From: Acanthaster planci
Taxonomy: Eukaryota; Echinodermata; Asteroidea; Valvatida; Acanthasteridae
NCBI RefSeq assembly: GCF_001949145.1
Contig: NW_019091468.1
Coordinates: 590,245-650,244 of the forward strand
Direction of reading: 5' to 3'
DNA length: 60,000 nt
The position numbers and the translations under genes were made by a program. Below are positions 24,301-35,821 of this stretch, one piece after another (position 1 is the first letter of the stretch; the number at the start of each line of letters is the position of its first letter). The notes under the pieces were generated by a model, which did not search any database, was not told the origin of the DNA, and saw only the letters and a program-made list of their open reading frames with translations.

Positions 24301-26156
24301 CACCACCTTTTTATCAAACAAAGTGTTGTGTTTAATTTACAACAAAAGTAGCTCCATTGATCTCTGAACCGGAGTTATGACTGCCAGAGCGTTGTCTTCA
24401 GTGGCATGATGATTTTTTCAACATTCAACCATTCGAATTCACAGGGTACCCGAAACAGGCCCGTTACTACTTGCAGTAAAGAATTATCCAAAGTGATGTT
24501 TCAATTGTATTTCAGGCGTTATTTTTGCAATCATCGGTGTCATCGAAAGCGTAGCCAATTTCGGATCGCCGCTGTTGCTGAATGCCTTGTACGCTTCGAC
24601 GGTGAAGATCTACCGCGGGCTGACGTTTTTTGTGCTAGCAGGAGTGACCACCATACCAGCAACACTCATAATGTGAGTACTCAAACCTGTAACAAACGGG
24701 ATTTGGTGTTGTCAAGTGGTTTTAGGGTGTTGAAATAGTGATTTGACTGTCCAGGGTTCGAATCCAGCTGTTTGGCATGGGCTGTGTCCTTTGGCAAGCC
24801 ACTTTACCTGAATTGCCCGTCTCCACACATGTTGGCGAATTGAACAAGCCCCATGCAGCTTGTCTGCGTACTGCTAGCACAGGTGATGATTGTCAGAGTA
24901 TGGAACGACGTAAAAATCAAAATATCCAGCTTCCTGCTTTTCCTTCTTATCTTTATAAGATAATAACAAATTTACTCTGCATAAATTACTTAAGGAGGAA
25001 TCTTACTTTGGAAAACAAAATTGCATATCCCATTCCCGATCATTATGTCAGATTTAAAAATGCTTTTGAAATAGACAATTTCCTTTCTTCGGCTTCCTTA
25101 ATTTGTACGCCTTTCCATTCCACAGTGCAATTTGATCCTTTGTTTCCATTCAAACTTGTCAATTTATTGAACTTTGCACCTCTTATTGTATGGTTCAATC
25201 AATCACGAGATAACAGGTGAGACGACAAACAAACTTGATATGCCCATGTTCAAATGTTTGGAGAGGTACAGGTCGGGCTTAAAAGCAAAGTTCATGTTTT
25301 ATTAGAACACTGATCTATTCTTCTGCCGGCTTTGAAGAAAAGAACTGTAATCAGTGGAGATTTTTTACCTTGGAAAATCGATACAAATTGGTGCAGAATG
25401 CTAAAGTTTATTTAAATAGGTCACTGCATAGTTTAATTCTTCTGTGTTTTCCCCTCAAAATGGCCCTGAGACTCAGAGCACACATACTTTGTTTTTCCAA
25501 AGGCAATACTGCTCACAAAATCATTGTCCCAGTTTCATTACCACCTTTCACATTTTTAAAAAAAATTTTCAAGGTCACTTCCATTCCAAGTCTGTCGTTT
25601 CTTTGGCTCCAAATAGACCTCAAACATAATGATGTCACACTTTGTTTAGATGTGCGCTTTTCTGATGATGGTGAGGTGCGACAGGATCCCTCGAGTTTCA
25701 GAGGGACAGGGCACGTGTTAACAAAGCGTGGTGTCATGTTTTAGGTCTGTAGCAAAAGAAGTCCACTGAGAAACGACATTTCAACCTTGAACCCGTGGGT
25801 CTGGTTTCAAGTAAATTAGTCCAAGTATCTTGCCTGAGTGAAGTCACTTAAGCTGGAGTGAAACTGCAGTTTTGTCCCTCAATTCACACCTAGCTTATTT
25901 ACTTGCATAATTTTCACCTTTTACTGACATTTGATGATCGTTGCACTTAGCAGGCAAAAGTCTGCTGTTGGTAGCAAAACTTGGTACTCTCTGATGGGTA
26001 CACGTATATGTGCATCTAATCTGTGAAGGTGTACTTGTCTCATCACAATGTAGGATTCTGCACGGCATGTCGATACGCAAACGGAAAATGCACTTGAAGG
26101 ACCTCAAGGAAAACCCAGCACCCATACAGGTAGACGAAAGCAAAGAGTTGATGTAG
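18316..26156 (+). CDS. SLC46-family MFS transporter A (496 aa)
   Basis: Seven exons: 18316-19099, 20051-20175, 21067-21172, 22792-22923, 23943-24026, 24516-24672, 26054-26156; GT-AG introns, phases 1,0,1,1,1,2; total 1491 nt. The protein has the 12-TM layout of the SLC46 branch of the major facilitator superfamily. TM1 starts near residue 37. Extracellular loop 1 has sequons at Asn71 and Asn84 and Cys81. The MFS signature SDHAGRKP is at 126-133, ADVTTKERRMFRF at 187-199, GLGAPICW (Cys319) in the TM7-8 loop, and PVIRTMLSKEVSEDEQG near 394-411. Cys81 and Cys319 match the loop cysteines that form a disulfide in human PCFT (SLC46A1). Known SLC46 substrates include folates (A1) and small immune ligands (A2/A3); this substrate is unknown. 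It has two introns inside what is one exon in the two other SLC46 genes here. A gap (21372-21943) lies in intron 3. Confidence 0.9.
20621..20832 (+). repeat. SINE-like dispersed repeat, copy 1
   Basis: The conserved order is: TATCCACCCC, TGAA(A/G)TGCACCCCCA, GAAAGACAG(G/A)TGGT, GTTCTTGC, GCGTACT..GTGCTCCG.GTCAAATGCGC, GAGTACC and CCCTCTTTT. Copies are at 30089-30330, 34071-34320 and 59611-59846, all on the plus strand. It lies in intron 2 of the first SLC46 gene. Confidence 0.75.
21228..21302 (+). repeat. dispersed repeat, copy 2
   Basis: Second copy of the CTGGGGTTTTCCTCCC repeat seen at 180-262, ending about 70 bp before the second assembly gap, which may contain more repeat. Confidence 0.55.
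21372..21943. other. assembly gap (572 N)
   Basis: Run of N in intron 3 of the first SLC46 gene. The exon on each side joins in phase, so no coding exon need be missing. Confidence 0.99.
23553..23882 (+). repeat. 350-bp dispersed repeat, copy 1
   Basis: The order TTCACATTAGCACCGTCTGC, GCGCGC.CGCGGA, GTGTCCGGTTCGTAA, GATAAACGACCATCGCAGGT, CTGAAAGACTCTT, GACTCCTTACTTTCAATC and ACATACAGCCTCGTTTTC is found in reverse complement at 37681-38101. It includes the single ambiguous base at 23744. Confidence 0.8.
24690..24890 (+). mobile_element. tRNA-derived SINE-like element
   Basis: GGTTCGAATCC at about 24754 is a perfect pol III B box. It is followed by TTTGGCAAGCCACTTTACCT, a tail typical of tRNA-derived SINEs of marine animals. 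The A box is not clear and no intact tRNA cloverleaf is possible. It lies in intron 6 of the first SLC46 gene. Confidence 0.5.
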
Positions 26157-26227
26157 TTGCTCGTCTGTGTTTGTCAAGACCCTTGGTTTTGTGTCACCCT
26201 GAGCTTCTGCCCTGGTCGCCATTAACT

Positions 26228-26377
26228 CAGAGCTGTATAGAGAGAGAGAGAGGCGCTGGCTTCAGATATTGGAAACAAAATGGCTTTTCTTTATGTCTAC
26301 GGTCGATCCACAGCATGTAGTTACTATACTAAATGTCCGTGTACACTGAGGCATACACCTGACAGTTTGTTTCCAAG
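26228..26377 (+). repeat. repeat pair in 3' flank of SLC46 gene A
   Basis: The order AGAGCTGTATAGAGAGAG, CAGATATTGGAAACAAAATGGC and CAGTTTGTTTCC is matched at 45971-46113. It could be an interspersed repeat or a trace of a duplicated 3' UTR. Confidence 0.5.
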
Positions 26378-26482
26378 AATGGTGTCACTAATGTCATGTG
26401 GAAATTCTTTTCATACTCGGCTATACCGCAATTCATGGCCTGCCTGTGCTGATTAACAAGAGGCCGAGGTGTCTTCAAGTAA

Positions 26483-26813
26483 GAATAAATTCTGGTACAC
26501 TGAGTTCTTCACATTCACATGAACATAACAATTTGAACTCTCCACACTAAAGACTCTGTTGCTATACCTTGTGATTAGGGGCAAACCTTTGCTTAGTCAC
26601 ATAAGAGATGCCTTACGCCAATACACTGTTTACAATGAATAAGAAGGGTAAAAAGGAACCAGTCCATTCCAGAGATGGCGGTTGCTTTGTAAAAGCTTGC
26701 CCCAATTCACGAAAGATAGCAGCAGTGTCTTCTGACTGGGGGAATGGAAACCATTATGTTTCCGTGCAATCAGATAACTCAGTATACCAGATTTTATTCA
26801 AATTTAACTCGCA
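26483..26813. mobile_element. long-TIR MITE, copy 1
   Basis: Inverted ends: AATAAA(A/T)TCTGGTACACTGAG on the left and its complement (CTCAGT.TACCAGATTTTATT) followed by CAAATTTAACTCGC on the right. Inner inverted blocks include CTTGCCCC. Copies are at 44139-44478 and 49181-49520. The open frame across it (26608-26949) is an accident of the repeat. Confidence 0.75.
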
Positions 26814-27052
26814 AATGGTCTATTGTCATTCTTGCATTTTGTTCTGCATCACGACCTCTGGGTCGTGTTTGAATACGATAGTGCTTAGTGCTAATTTCTC
26901 ATTGTTACGCGCGGGAATATCTTGTGCTAACATTTTTTTTTACATGTAAAAACTCACTTTAAAATTAGATGGATTTGAATTTCTATTAAGTGCTGCGATT
27001 GCAACTCAAGGGTAAAAAAACACCTGCTGCTTTTTTAAACTGTTAAATCCAA

Positions 27053-27480
27053 TTAACCCTCAAAGAGCCGGGGGAGGGAGAGGAATCTGCCCCCCCCATT
27101 GATTTTTTCTTAAAGCATCTTTAAGATTATTTTCTGCGTGCTAATACTTTATGACAATTTTTTCCAATGTTTTAGCTTCATTTTGACCCCAAATTTATGA
27201 AAATTGGACGTGGCGTTCTCTCTGCGTGATGTGAAGTTTACCGTGACTTTGTACGCAGCAGTACACCATACAAAGGACAGAGTGGTATCCTATCATGAAT
27301 AATTAATTAGTCATAATTATGCAAAGACTTAATTAACTTACATGAAATTTCACACAGATGATAAGTATGGATACCTCTATGACACTGCTAAATTTCATTG
27401 AAGTACATCATCTTATGGTCGAGATCTGAGGCCCCCCCGGCTGTGACAAGGCCAATAAAGCCCGGCTCTTTGAGGATTAA
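27053..27480. mobile_element. AAAGAGCCGGG TIR element
   Basis: 20-bp terminal inverted repeats TTAACCCTCAAAGAGCCGGG (27053) and CCCGGCTCTTTGAGGATTAA (end 27480), with one mismatch. Length is 428 bp with no coding capacity. A TTAA-type target is possible. Confidence 0.8.
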
Positions 27481-27961
27481 GCCATTGAGATATTTATCGA
27501 GGTACTGCTATATGCATAGCATGCATTTGTATTGGTGTAATGATAATCGGAATGTACAAACTAACATCTAACATTTTTGGGGGGCACCAAGATTTTTCTT
27601 TTAGTGTGGCAACACAATTTGACATTTTAAAACCTTTTATGACCTTTTGGAGGGATGAGGCTACATTTTAGGACTTTTTACACACTTTTTTGAATAAATG
27701 AAAATGTAAAATAGGCCAACCCCCCCCCAAAAAAAACTAAGTTGGTTACTTTGCCTCGTTGAATGGGGTCAAGCAACTACTTTCGTGCTTATGACTTTTA
27801 ACTGGTCTGACTTATATCAGTCACAATGATGGAGTTCGACCCATTTCCATGTAGACTTCTCATGGTGACAAAGCCCAGTTTACACTGGGCAAGAAATCAA
27901 CATTTGCACTGGCCTCATATTCCTAAAAGTCCAAGTTGCACATTCAGTCAACCCTAACCCT

Positions 27962-28005
27962 CCTCAATCCTCCAAAACCGCCCGAAGGATTTTGGAGGAT
28001 TGAGG
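27962..28005. repeat. perfect 16-bp hairpin
   Basis: CCTCAATCCTCCAAAA and its exact complement TTTTGGAGGATTGAGG separated by 12 nt. A related GGATTTTGAAGGATTGAGG word occurs near 28185. Role unknown. Confidence 0.7.
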
Positions 28006-28501
28006 GTGCATGGCAAAAGTGCATGGCTGACTGCAAAGGATGCCATGCGTGAAGGTCGTGGGTCAGACCTTGTGTTGTTCTTGCTCTGTCGTGCATAAAT
28101 TCAGCGTGACATTTCTTTGGAATCAACCGCACTGCTCAAGAATGCCGTTTGCACTGTCTGAACATAATGCGAGGAATTGCCAGAGGATTTTGAAGGATTG
28201 AGGCAGTAGGCAGCGTCTTGCCCAGCGTAGCAAAATTTGGTGGAAGTTGCCAGAGCTACCTTTGGATACAGGCCTTTAAAAGGAATCTTGTACAATCTTG
28301 TAAAATCAGTCAGAAACATTCTTCCACATAGCATCCTTTTTTATAGGATGGCATACTGAGTGATACATAAAACCAAAAGCAAACACCAGACTAAATTATT
28401 GGAGGAAAGCCTTTTGACTAATTTGGAAGGATCTGATCATATCAGGAAATAGGAAAAAAGAGATTTTACATGGTACCTGGCTTAGAGTGTTACAGTTATA
28501 A

Positions 28502-28751
28502 GTGGGTCATTCCATGAGGTTGGGGCACAATTTGTGACGGTGTACATTGTGTTGTGGGTTCCATAAAAATGAACAGCTATTTCCCTGCAGGTGGATTCCA
28601 ACTTGTACATCTTCCATGGCTGAATAAAGAGGTGTGTGTTATTTTTACAGAGTAAATGACCTACTCTACAGGTCATGAGAGGTGGTAAAGGTTACCCATG
28701 TAACAAGGACACCGCTCACAAATTATGCCCCAACCTCAAGGAATGACCCAC
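28502..28751. mobile_element. TIR MITE (GTGGGTCATTCC)
   Basis: Terminal inverted repeats of about 40 bp start GTGGGTCATTCC(A/T)TGAGG and continue TTGGGGCA(C/T)AATTTGTGA on both strands. Length is 250 bp with no coding capacity. Confidence 0.85.
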
Positions 28752-30088
28752 AAGTAAAAGCTTTGCTAAAAACCTTACAATTAGTAATTGGGATAAGTTT
28801 TGGCAGGAGTTCCCTATATGGACATTGACAGATCTTTTGGTAAAGTGGAGTATCAACCATCAGAAAGTGATGACATCCTAAAATATCACATTTAGCTGGG
28901 AAAATATTAAAGACAATTTTTCAGGCCAGTCTCATAGGTCATGTGCAGAGGGTGTCGAGCAGTGTCCGCGTGTGAAACTTGCTCCCGCATTGTTTTAAAA
29001 AGAGGAACAACTGCTCCTATTTCTGTCCTGTTTTCACAGCCAACTTCTTAGCATCGTGCGTTTGTTTCGTGGGACAGGAGGAAGGGACAGACAGGCAACA
29101 CGTCTTGGGAATTTTTTTATGGGGGAAGGGAATTTTGCTCTCTCCAAGTCAGTACAACATTGGTACTATGCTTGTTAAACGTAAACATTTTATTCACATG
29201 AGAAAGAAGGTTCACAGGTACAGTATTTTGATTTCTCTGTGGCCAATAATTTTACAGCTCAACAGATGGTTTCTTGATAAAGGCATCTACTGAAATGTTG
29301 ACCTTAGAATGTGTTAGTATCCAAGTTCCAAAAATATATAGGAAGAAATTTTATAAGTACAAATTTTGGAACAAAATAGTATATTGTTATATTTCTAAGA
29401 AATAGGTACATTGTAATTCTGTTAACTCATAGAAGGCAGACCTAATTTGTAATGTATTCGGTTTTTTTTCCTTTGTAATTATACTGAGCCACATACTTTG
29501 CATTAGAAACCTGAGCATACATATTAAAGTGTGTGACAATTAAAAAAAAAATCGTACAATAAATCACAAAGGTGCCTTTCAGGAACACAATTTTTTTCAA
29601 CTCCAAAAAGGAAGTGCCACAACCTGTACTTGTACAAAAATAATCCAAGTTTAGAACTTCCGAAGTATAAAAAATAAAGTTTTATTGCAAAAAGAACATT
29701 GCTTTTTCTGTTAATAATATTTCTTTGTTGTGCATAGTTTCTGTTTTTAATAATTTTAGAGCTTTTATTGACGACTGTGAATCAAATACAAACCACAACA
29801 AACCACAGGATAATGTGAAAGTAACTGGATAACATCAGTGGAAATGATTGTATTAACAAACATCAAAAACTGGGAAAACTCTACGGCGAATTTCGCTTCA
29901 AAAATTTCCCCTTGTCATTTCAATTTTTACTTCATTGGACGAACCCTGATCCCCTTCAAGTGAAGCATTCGATCTTGGATTTCAATATGCTGATTTACTG
30001 ATGTACACTATGCTAACTATGGTCCCCTGAGCACCATAAGAAAGCACACACATAAAAGAGCTTGGCATTACCAGTACAGAGGTTTATT

Positions 30089-30330
30089 TATCCGCCCCCG
30101 AGTTGAAGTGCACCCCCAAGCGGCAAAAGAAAGACAGATGGTAGTAAGTTTTCAAGGTGGGTTCTTGCACGCGTTCTGCGTGTACCCAAAGACCATACAT
30201 TAAGGAATAAATTCGTTACGCATACTCAGCGTGCTCCGCGTCAGATGCGCCATTGATTCCATTATAAACGAGTGCCTCTGCAGTGAGTACCCAAAAGAAC
30301 TCCCTCTTTTGTTCCGCTCGGAGAGGTCAG
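30089..30330 (+). repeat. SINE-like dispersed repeat, copy 2
   Basis: Same family as 20621-20832. This copy is about 260 bp beyond the stop codon of SLC46 gene B and, with the copy at 34071-34320, brackets that gene. Confidence 0.75.
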
Positions 30331-30589
30331 GCTGTGCTGGAAGGCAACTTCTTGAACAGTTTACTTCAACCAGTGTTTTCCAAAGACCCGTCATTTCCAC
30401 ACAAAACAAGGAAATTAAATAATATTGGTGCAGTGTTGGAAATGTTCCTTACATGTGGCACGTCATACGCAATCCACTGTCAACCAGCCTCCGTAGATTT
30501 GTGCGTAAACATGGAATCACAACTTCATATGACGAGAAAGTACTCCCTTTACTTTGGGTGAGGGATGGCTCCACCAGTTCTTGGGGGTG

Positions 30590-33500
30590 TCAGTTGCAAC
30601 GGACTGCCCTGTCCTCTCCCTGCAGGGAGGCGTAGCCTGCCCTGGGCTGCCAATACTGCCAACTTTGGATAAGTCTGTGAAGAGACAAGAAAAACTATGA
30701 CCTGAATGTGAAGCATGCCAGGCTGCAAAACGTAACAGCCTCTGTTTGGGGGCTGACGGTCTCAAACTTTTGGGAAAGCAACCCCTTCTGCAGATATTGA
30801 TTTATAACCAAATTATACTGTTGTTTTAACAATAGCAATCCAAGCACCACAGTACTATGGAAGAATCATTAGGCAGACATGCCAGACCTATTGCAATCAT
30901 TACAGATCACATCATTCAATAAGGGATGTCAGAAAAAAGGGTACTAGTGTCATATCAATTTGACATCAGATAGCCTGGGAAAAACGTGTTGACGTCAAAA
31001 AGTTTGACGTGTCTGGACTTGGAAAAATTTGACATGATTTGACTTGACTGTGGGGATAAAACGACATGCGAATTGACTTTTGAAAAAAATGGCTTGTGCC
31101 TTGACTTGGAAAAAATTTGGCTTGTGCATCCATTTGAGGAAAAAATGACTTGGTTGCAATGAAGGACTCACGTCACAAGCAAAATTGCAATGACCAGAAC
31201 GCCGATAGCCACGCAAAACGTGAGGGCTGGTAGGTGGATCCTGACCATGACCGAATACACCTCGTTGAGGAAGAACGGCGACACAGAGCGGGCTATGCTG
31301 ACGATGACAGCCACACAGCCAAACAGGGCACCTAGATTTTAAAAAAAATGGGGGGAGGGAAGAGACCTTGAGCCAAGGGCTCATTGAAGGACCTTTCAAT
31401 TATTAAAAGCACAAGCTATGAAACTTGTAGATGAGCTCAATGGCTGACATAGCATTTGTTAACATGGGCGCAAGTAATTTGGGGGAACATCCGCAAATAT
31501 TCTTTTCCAGGGAGCGTACTGGGGCAAACTCATAACCTCAAAAAAAAAACCTCAAACTAACACGAGATGGAAAAAAAGGACAGAAAACAACTTTGATTAC
31601 AGTGAATCAGCCTAGCACAGAAAAAGAAGTTTTCCACCGCAGTGGACCAAGTTGCTTAAAATTGATGAATTTTGGTACAATTAAATGTATCATGTTATAC
31701 AATGTATATGTACACTACCCAAAAGAATTAAAGGAACAAGAGAACAGAATGTTTTTGTCATGGTCTATATGGGCTACCGTTAGAACAAGAGGCATTAAAG
31801 TTATGTGACAACACCTGAATGATTTTCACACAACTTTAATGCCTCTTGTTCAAACGGTAGCCCATACAGACCGTGACAAAATCATTCTGTTCTCTTGTTC
31901 CTTTAACACCTGTTTAATTCTTTTGAGTAACGTATTTTGTATCTGTTTTGTGTCTCTTCTGTATCTCAGCTTTTTTTGGTGAATTTCACTTGACACCAGA
32001 AATTCCATGTCATCTGTTTTCAACTGAAGTACAAAAACTATCAATGTCCCCTGTTGTCTTTACCCTGCTCTTCTTTGCTGACGGTCTTGGACATGAGTGA
32101 CTTGAGGACTGAGGTTGACAGGACGCGTAGAAGACCCAGGGCAGGTGCTAAGAGATCAATGTGCAATCAAAAGACAAAAGACAAAAATAAACAGATGCCA
32201 TTACAATCTAGTGATCTACTTATATGGTAAACATGTTACCAAAGCTGTAATTGCACTTTGCCTGGTCCCCAGGATGTATTTGTACATGGGTTATCAATAT
32301 GAAGGAAAACTTGACAAAAGTCTGCAAATTGTTGTTGCATGGGTTACCAAAGAAAAGGAAAACTTGACAAAAGTCAGCAAATGGTTGTTGCTTGAAACAA
32401 CCTGAGATTTTTCTGCCTTACCAACGTAGACCAGGAAGGCATTGGTGGTAGCGATAGCCGTGGAGAGCAAGAGGCCGATGCCAGACATGAAGCCCACGAT
32501 CACCAGGCTGAACTCTGACATATACGGGGAGAGCAGCTTGATGCCAAACACTGAGCCTGATGGAGACACAGACAATAGGAAATCAACGTTGGAAGAGGTC
32601 ATTAACATTGCCCATCAGACATTTCTCTGCCAATTACGTTGAATAGGAATTTGCAATCTGGAAAGTTAATCGACAAGCTTTGTTGTCGTCAGAATTCCAT
32701 CACAAGTCCCTGCAAGTTCAACACAAGTCCATCACGAATCATTCCGTTGCAAGTCAAGTCACAGGCTACTGAAATGAGTTGTGACTTAGGCCCAGAGTTC
32801 CCTCCCGATCTTCACCCCGTAACTTGTGACTGGTCTTGCAACGGACTCCACTACAACAGTGACTTGGGAATTTGACGTATACTTCAGGGTATAAGGGAAG
32901 AGAGGAGAAAGTTTCTATAAAACTCACCAATGGCGGGACTTATGGAGTTGATCACACCAAACATGCCAACGACTGTGTGGGGCCAACAAAATGGAGCCCC
33001 TAGGCCGTAGATTGTGATCACGCCGAACAGCGACTCGTAGACTGAATCGTAGAGGAACTGACAGAGCAGCAACAGGAGGAGCTTCCAACGCCGGCCATTG
33101 ACGTTGTTTCTGAAGAGCCGGAAGATGCTGAGCAGCAGGTCCTTGAAGATGCTGCAAGAGACCGGTCGCCTTTGTACAGTCTCGCGGATGATGCATGGCA
33201 GGGTCACATACAGAAGAGCTAAGAGAGCTGGAACGAGGAGGATGGCGTAGACCAGCCAGTAGTTGTTGGTTTTCTGCAGGGCCACGTTGATGGACAGGAA
33301 GGAGACTCCCAGACCGAGATGGGTCATGAGGTCGTTGACGACAAACCGAAAGCTCCGCTGTCTCTGAGCATGCTCTGCTGTGATGTCGGCGACATATGAA
33401 AAGCTCACCGCTGTCAGGAGGGCGGTGTCTCCGCACACGCCCAGCACAGCTTCCCCACCCAATAGAACCGCCAGGGGCCAATTGAAATAGGCCACCAGGA

Positions 33501-33903
33501 AGCACACTGTCGCCGCGATCATGTGCCCAGTCGCGCCAACAATGAGCATGGGCCGCCGACCCGTGAAGTCACTGAGCGTGCCCAGGACTAGCGCAGTCGC
33601 CATCGGCGGGAGCGTAGACATGCTCTCCATGTACATGGACCAGGTGGCAGTTTCTGTCTCGATCTTGACCTGCATGGGGTCCTTGGTGCTAGTGTTGGCG
33701 CAAGTTGTGGCGTTGTCTCCTGGCAATGTGTAGTTGTAGCGCTGAGCCAACCGGTGCTCTGTGTACTGGCTGCGCAGCGTGATCATGCCCGCTTGTACAA
33801 AGAACAGCAGAAACAGCACCGGCTCGACAGTGATCCGTCTCGGTCTGTGGACCACTGCCTTGTCACTGGGAGACATTACTTCCACTTCAGCTGCGGTATC
33901 CAT
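30590..33903 (-). CDS. SLC46-family MFS transporter B (479 aa)
   Basis: Five exons on the minus strand: 32928-33903, 32422-32556, 32064-32147, 31172-31331, 30590-30674; GT-AG introns, phases 1,1,1,2; total 1440 nt. TM1 starts near residue 24. Loop 1 has sequons at Asn57, Asn64 and Asn70 and Cys68. The MFS signature SDFTGRRP is at 111-118, VADITAEHAQRQRSFRF in the middle, and GLGAPFCW (Cys306) in the TM7-8 loop. The third exon ends in KTVSKEEQG, as in the paralogues. The position that in human PCFT holds the TM7 histidine appears to be Tyr, which argues against a folate role. The last exon (28 codons) was placed by phase, a good acceptor (TCTTGTCTCTTCACAG) and its exact length match to gene C; it is the least certain part. 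Confidence 0.88.
31714..31929. mobile_element. Tc1/mariner-like palindromic MITE
   Basis: The left arm starts CACTACCCAAAAGAATTAAA and the right arm ends AATTCTTTTGAGTA. Inner arms AGGCATTAAAGT / ACTTTAATGCCT pair with only about 35 nt between. The CAAAAGAATTAAAGGAACA-type ends resemble Tc1/mariner MITEs. It lies in intron 3 of SLC46 gene B. Confidence 0.8.
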
Positions 33904-34070
33904 GACAGCAGGTTACTACTGGAGTCTCAGGTCAACAAACATCTGCCAAGAAAGATCACAATGTTTTTTTTACAGAAATGACTTTCTCGGTAATTTATAT
34001 CATATGGATATTCCACTGACCACTTAAATATGCTTTACTAAACCAGAGGATTTTGGACTGTTAGGGGTAG

Positions 34071-34320
34071 CTACCCGCCTTGAGCTGAAGTGCACCCTCA
34101 CTGGCAAAAGAAAGACAGATGGTACTAAGTTTTCCAACCGGGTTCTTGCACACGTTTGGCGTGCACGCAAAGACATCAACATTCTAGACTAAGATCGTTG
34201 CGTGTACTCAGCGTGCTCCGCGTCAAACGCGGATTAACTTGCGTGCCTATGCGGTGCTTGAGTACAAAAGGACTGTCAATTTCATTTCAAAACGCGCCCT
34301 CTTTTGTTGCTGCTCAGAGT
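34071..34320 (+). repeat. SINE-like dispersed repeat, copy 3
   Basis: Same family as 20621-20832, located about 170 bp upstream of the start codon of SLC46 gene B. Confidence 0.75.
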
Positions 34321-35821
34321 GGATTTTGCTACTGTCTACGTGTTGTATAAATGTAAAAAATCTACTAATCGTTGTTCTGAATTACAGTTCAATGATGTTT
34401 GTTCAATAAATAAGACAGAAAGAGTTTTGAACAGAAACAGACGTGTCCTATGTGAATTTCAGGCATGACCAGCACATGGGATCTGGGATCAGCACTGTCG
34501 CTACAATACCCATCACACTGACCGACCGGTGCTGATTTCAGGACAGATCGAGTCCCCTATAAACCACTCAGACATGCCAGTGAAGGCTTGGTAACAACTC
34601 TTTTCATAATAGAACCATTCGGCACATGACATGATTTTAACTTGGGAAAGACATTACATTTTTTGGAAACTTTAGAATTTCCGACTCCTATATCATGCTC
34701 TGCCCGGCAAAGGAGGACACCGTAGCTGTGATGTTTCGAGAGATACTGCTCATAACAGGTTTTCAGTTCAAATTATAAACCTAAGAATAAATGTAACAGT
34801 TCTAATAAAAATAATAAATAACAATTATAAAATGTTCAGGGAAAAAAACTTCGTTTACTGAACAAATGTCAAGCACTGAAACAAAATCGAATCATCAGAC
34901 TAAAGAAACGTTCACCAAATTTGGCATTGAAATAACTGTAACAATAAGAATTGTTCCTTAATTTTTAATGTTCCATCCTTTTGACGCATTTTAGAATAAT
35001 TTTTAGGTTATTTCCTGTTTTTGCCCTTTCCGTGTAAGCACCTTTCGTGGTGTCAGTTTACTTAAATGTTAAAATAATTATAATTTTTTATTCGATGTTT
35101 TCAATAAGACTTTTCATTCAATTGCTTTTTATTTGCTGGTACTTATTTAAAATTTGTTATTTTGTTTGTTCTTACACACAAATTTTAAATCTCAACACTG
35201 GTATACCAAGTTATCCTTACCATCTAATCTCAGTTGTCCGCTTACGCTTTGTGAATTTTATAAAGTTCTTGAGGAAATTAGTTTTATAATAATAACAAAG
35301 ATCAGCCATGAGGTGTCTTCCTGAATGATGTCATCAAAGATTCTGTTTGTCGTGAACATGCAAATGACTATTTATTAGCAAGGCATCCAAAGGCCACAAA
35401 TGTTACGCCAAAATGAATAATTAATAGAAGAATTTTGGTTCGAAGTGACACTAACGGGCACCTACCTGAATTTACATTGTAAAAAGCATTATTGAATCGG
35501 CCTTGTAATGATTACCGTCTTTGCTATTCCCTAAAGGTGACGTATTAAATTAAGTGGAAGTCGAGTGCGCTATCGCAGAAGCTCTCCGATAGGTCGGATT
35601 CTAGAGGTCTGTGGGCAAGACCTAGGCCTAATCGTGCATAAACGATTAATCTTTGATCTACAAACCCTTTTGACAAAACGTTCCACCGTGTGGTTACAGC
35701 AACATCGAATTTTGTGGGAAAAAAGGTCTGGGCGAAAAAAGTCTGGTTCCCTGCCTCAAGATTCCCTGACGACTCTTGATAAAAAATCTTAGGTCAGGCA
35801 TCACCCACAGATATAAATAGA

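Larger units (their letters stand above)
26157..30589. other. convergent spacer between SLC46 genes A and B
   Basis: No gene was seen. It holds 3' flanking sequence with a repeat shared with 45971-46113, a long-TIR element (26483-26813), two further TIR elements (27053-27480, 28502-28751), a 16-bp hairpin at 27962-28005 and a SINE-like copy at 30089-30330. Open frames here lie within repeats or lack motifs. Confidence 0.5.

Noticed and set aside
24740-24770. tRNA gene
   Set aside because: Only the B box is convincing; no acceptor stem or cloverleaf can be drawn.
24777-25744. Two open frames of 124-147 codons in intron 6 of SLC46 gene A
   Set aside because: The first begins in a SINE-like element; neither shows motifs, and the flanking exons join without them.
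26608-26949. 113-codon open frame (MPYANTLFTMNKKG start)
   Set aside because: It largely coincides with a MITE present in three copies; the similar short frame at 44122-44313 comes from the same element.
27948-27962. Telomere-like CCCTAACCCT
   Set aside because: Too short, and it adjoins an unrelated hairpin.
32924-33505. 193-codon minus-strand open frame
   Set aside because: It is a shifted-frame shadow of SLC46 gene B exon 1, which has the clear transporter sequence.
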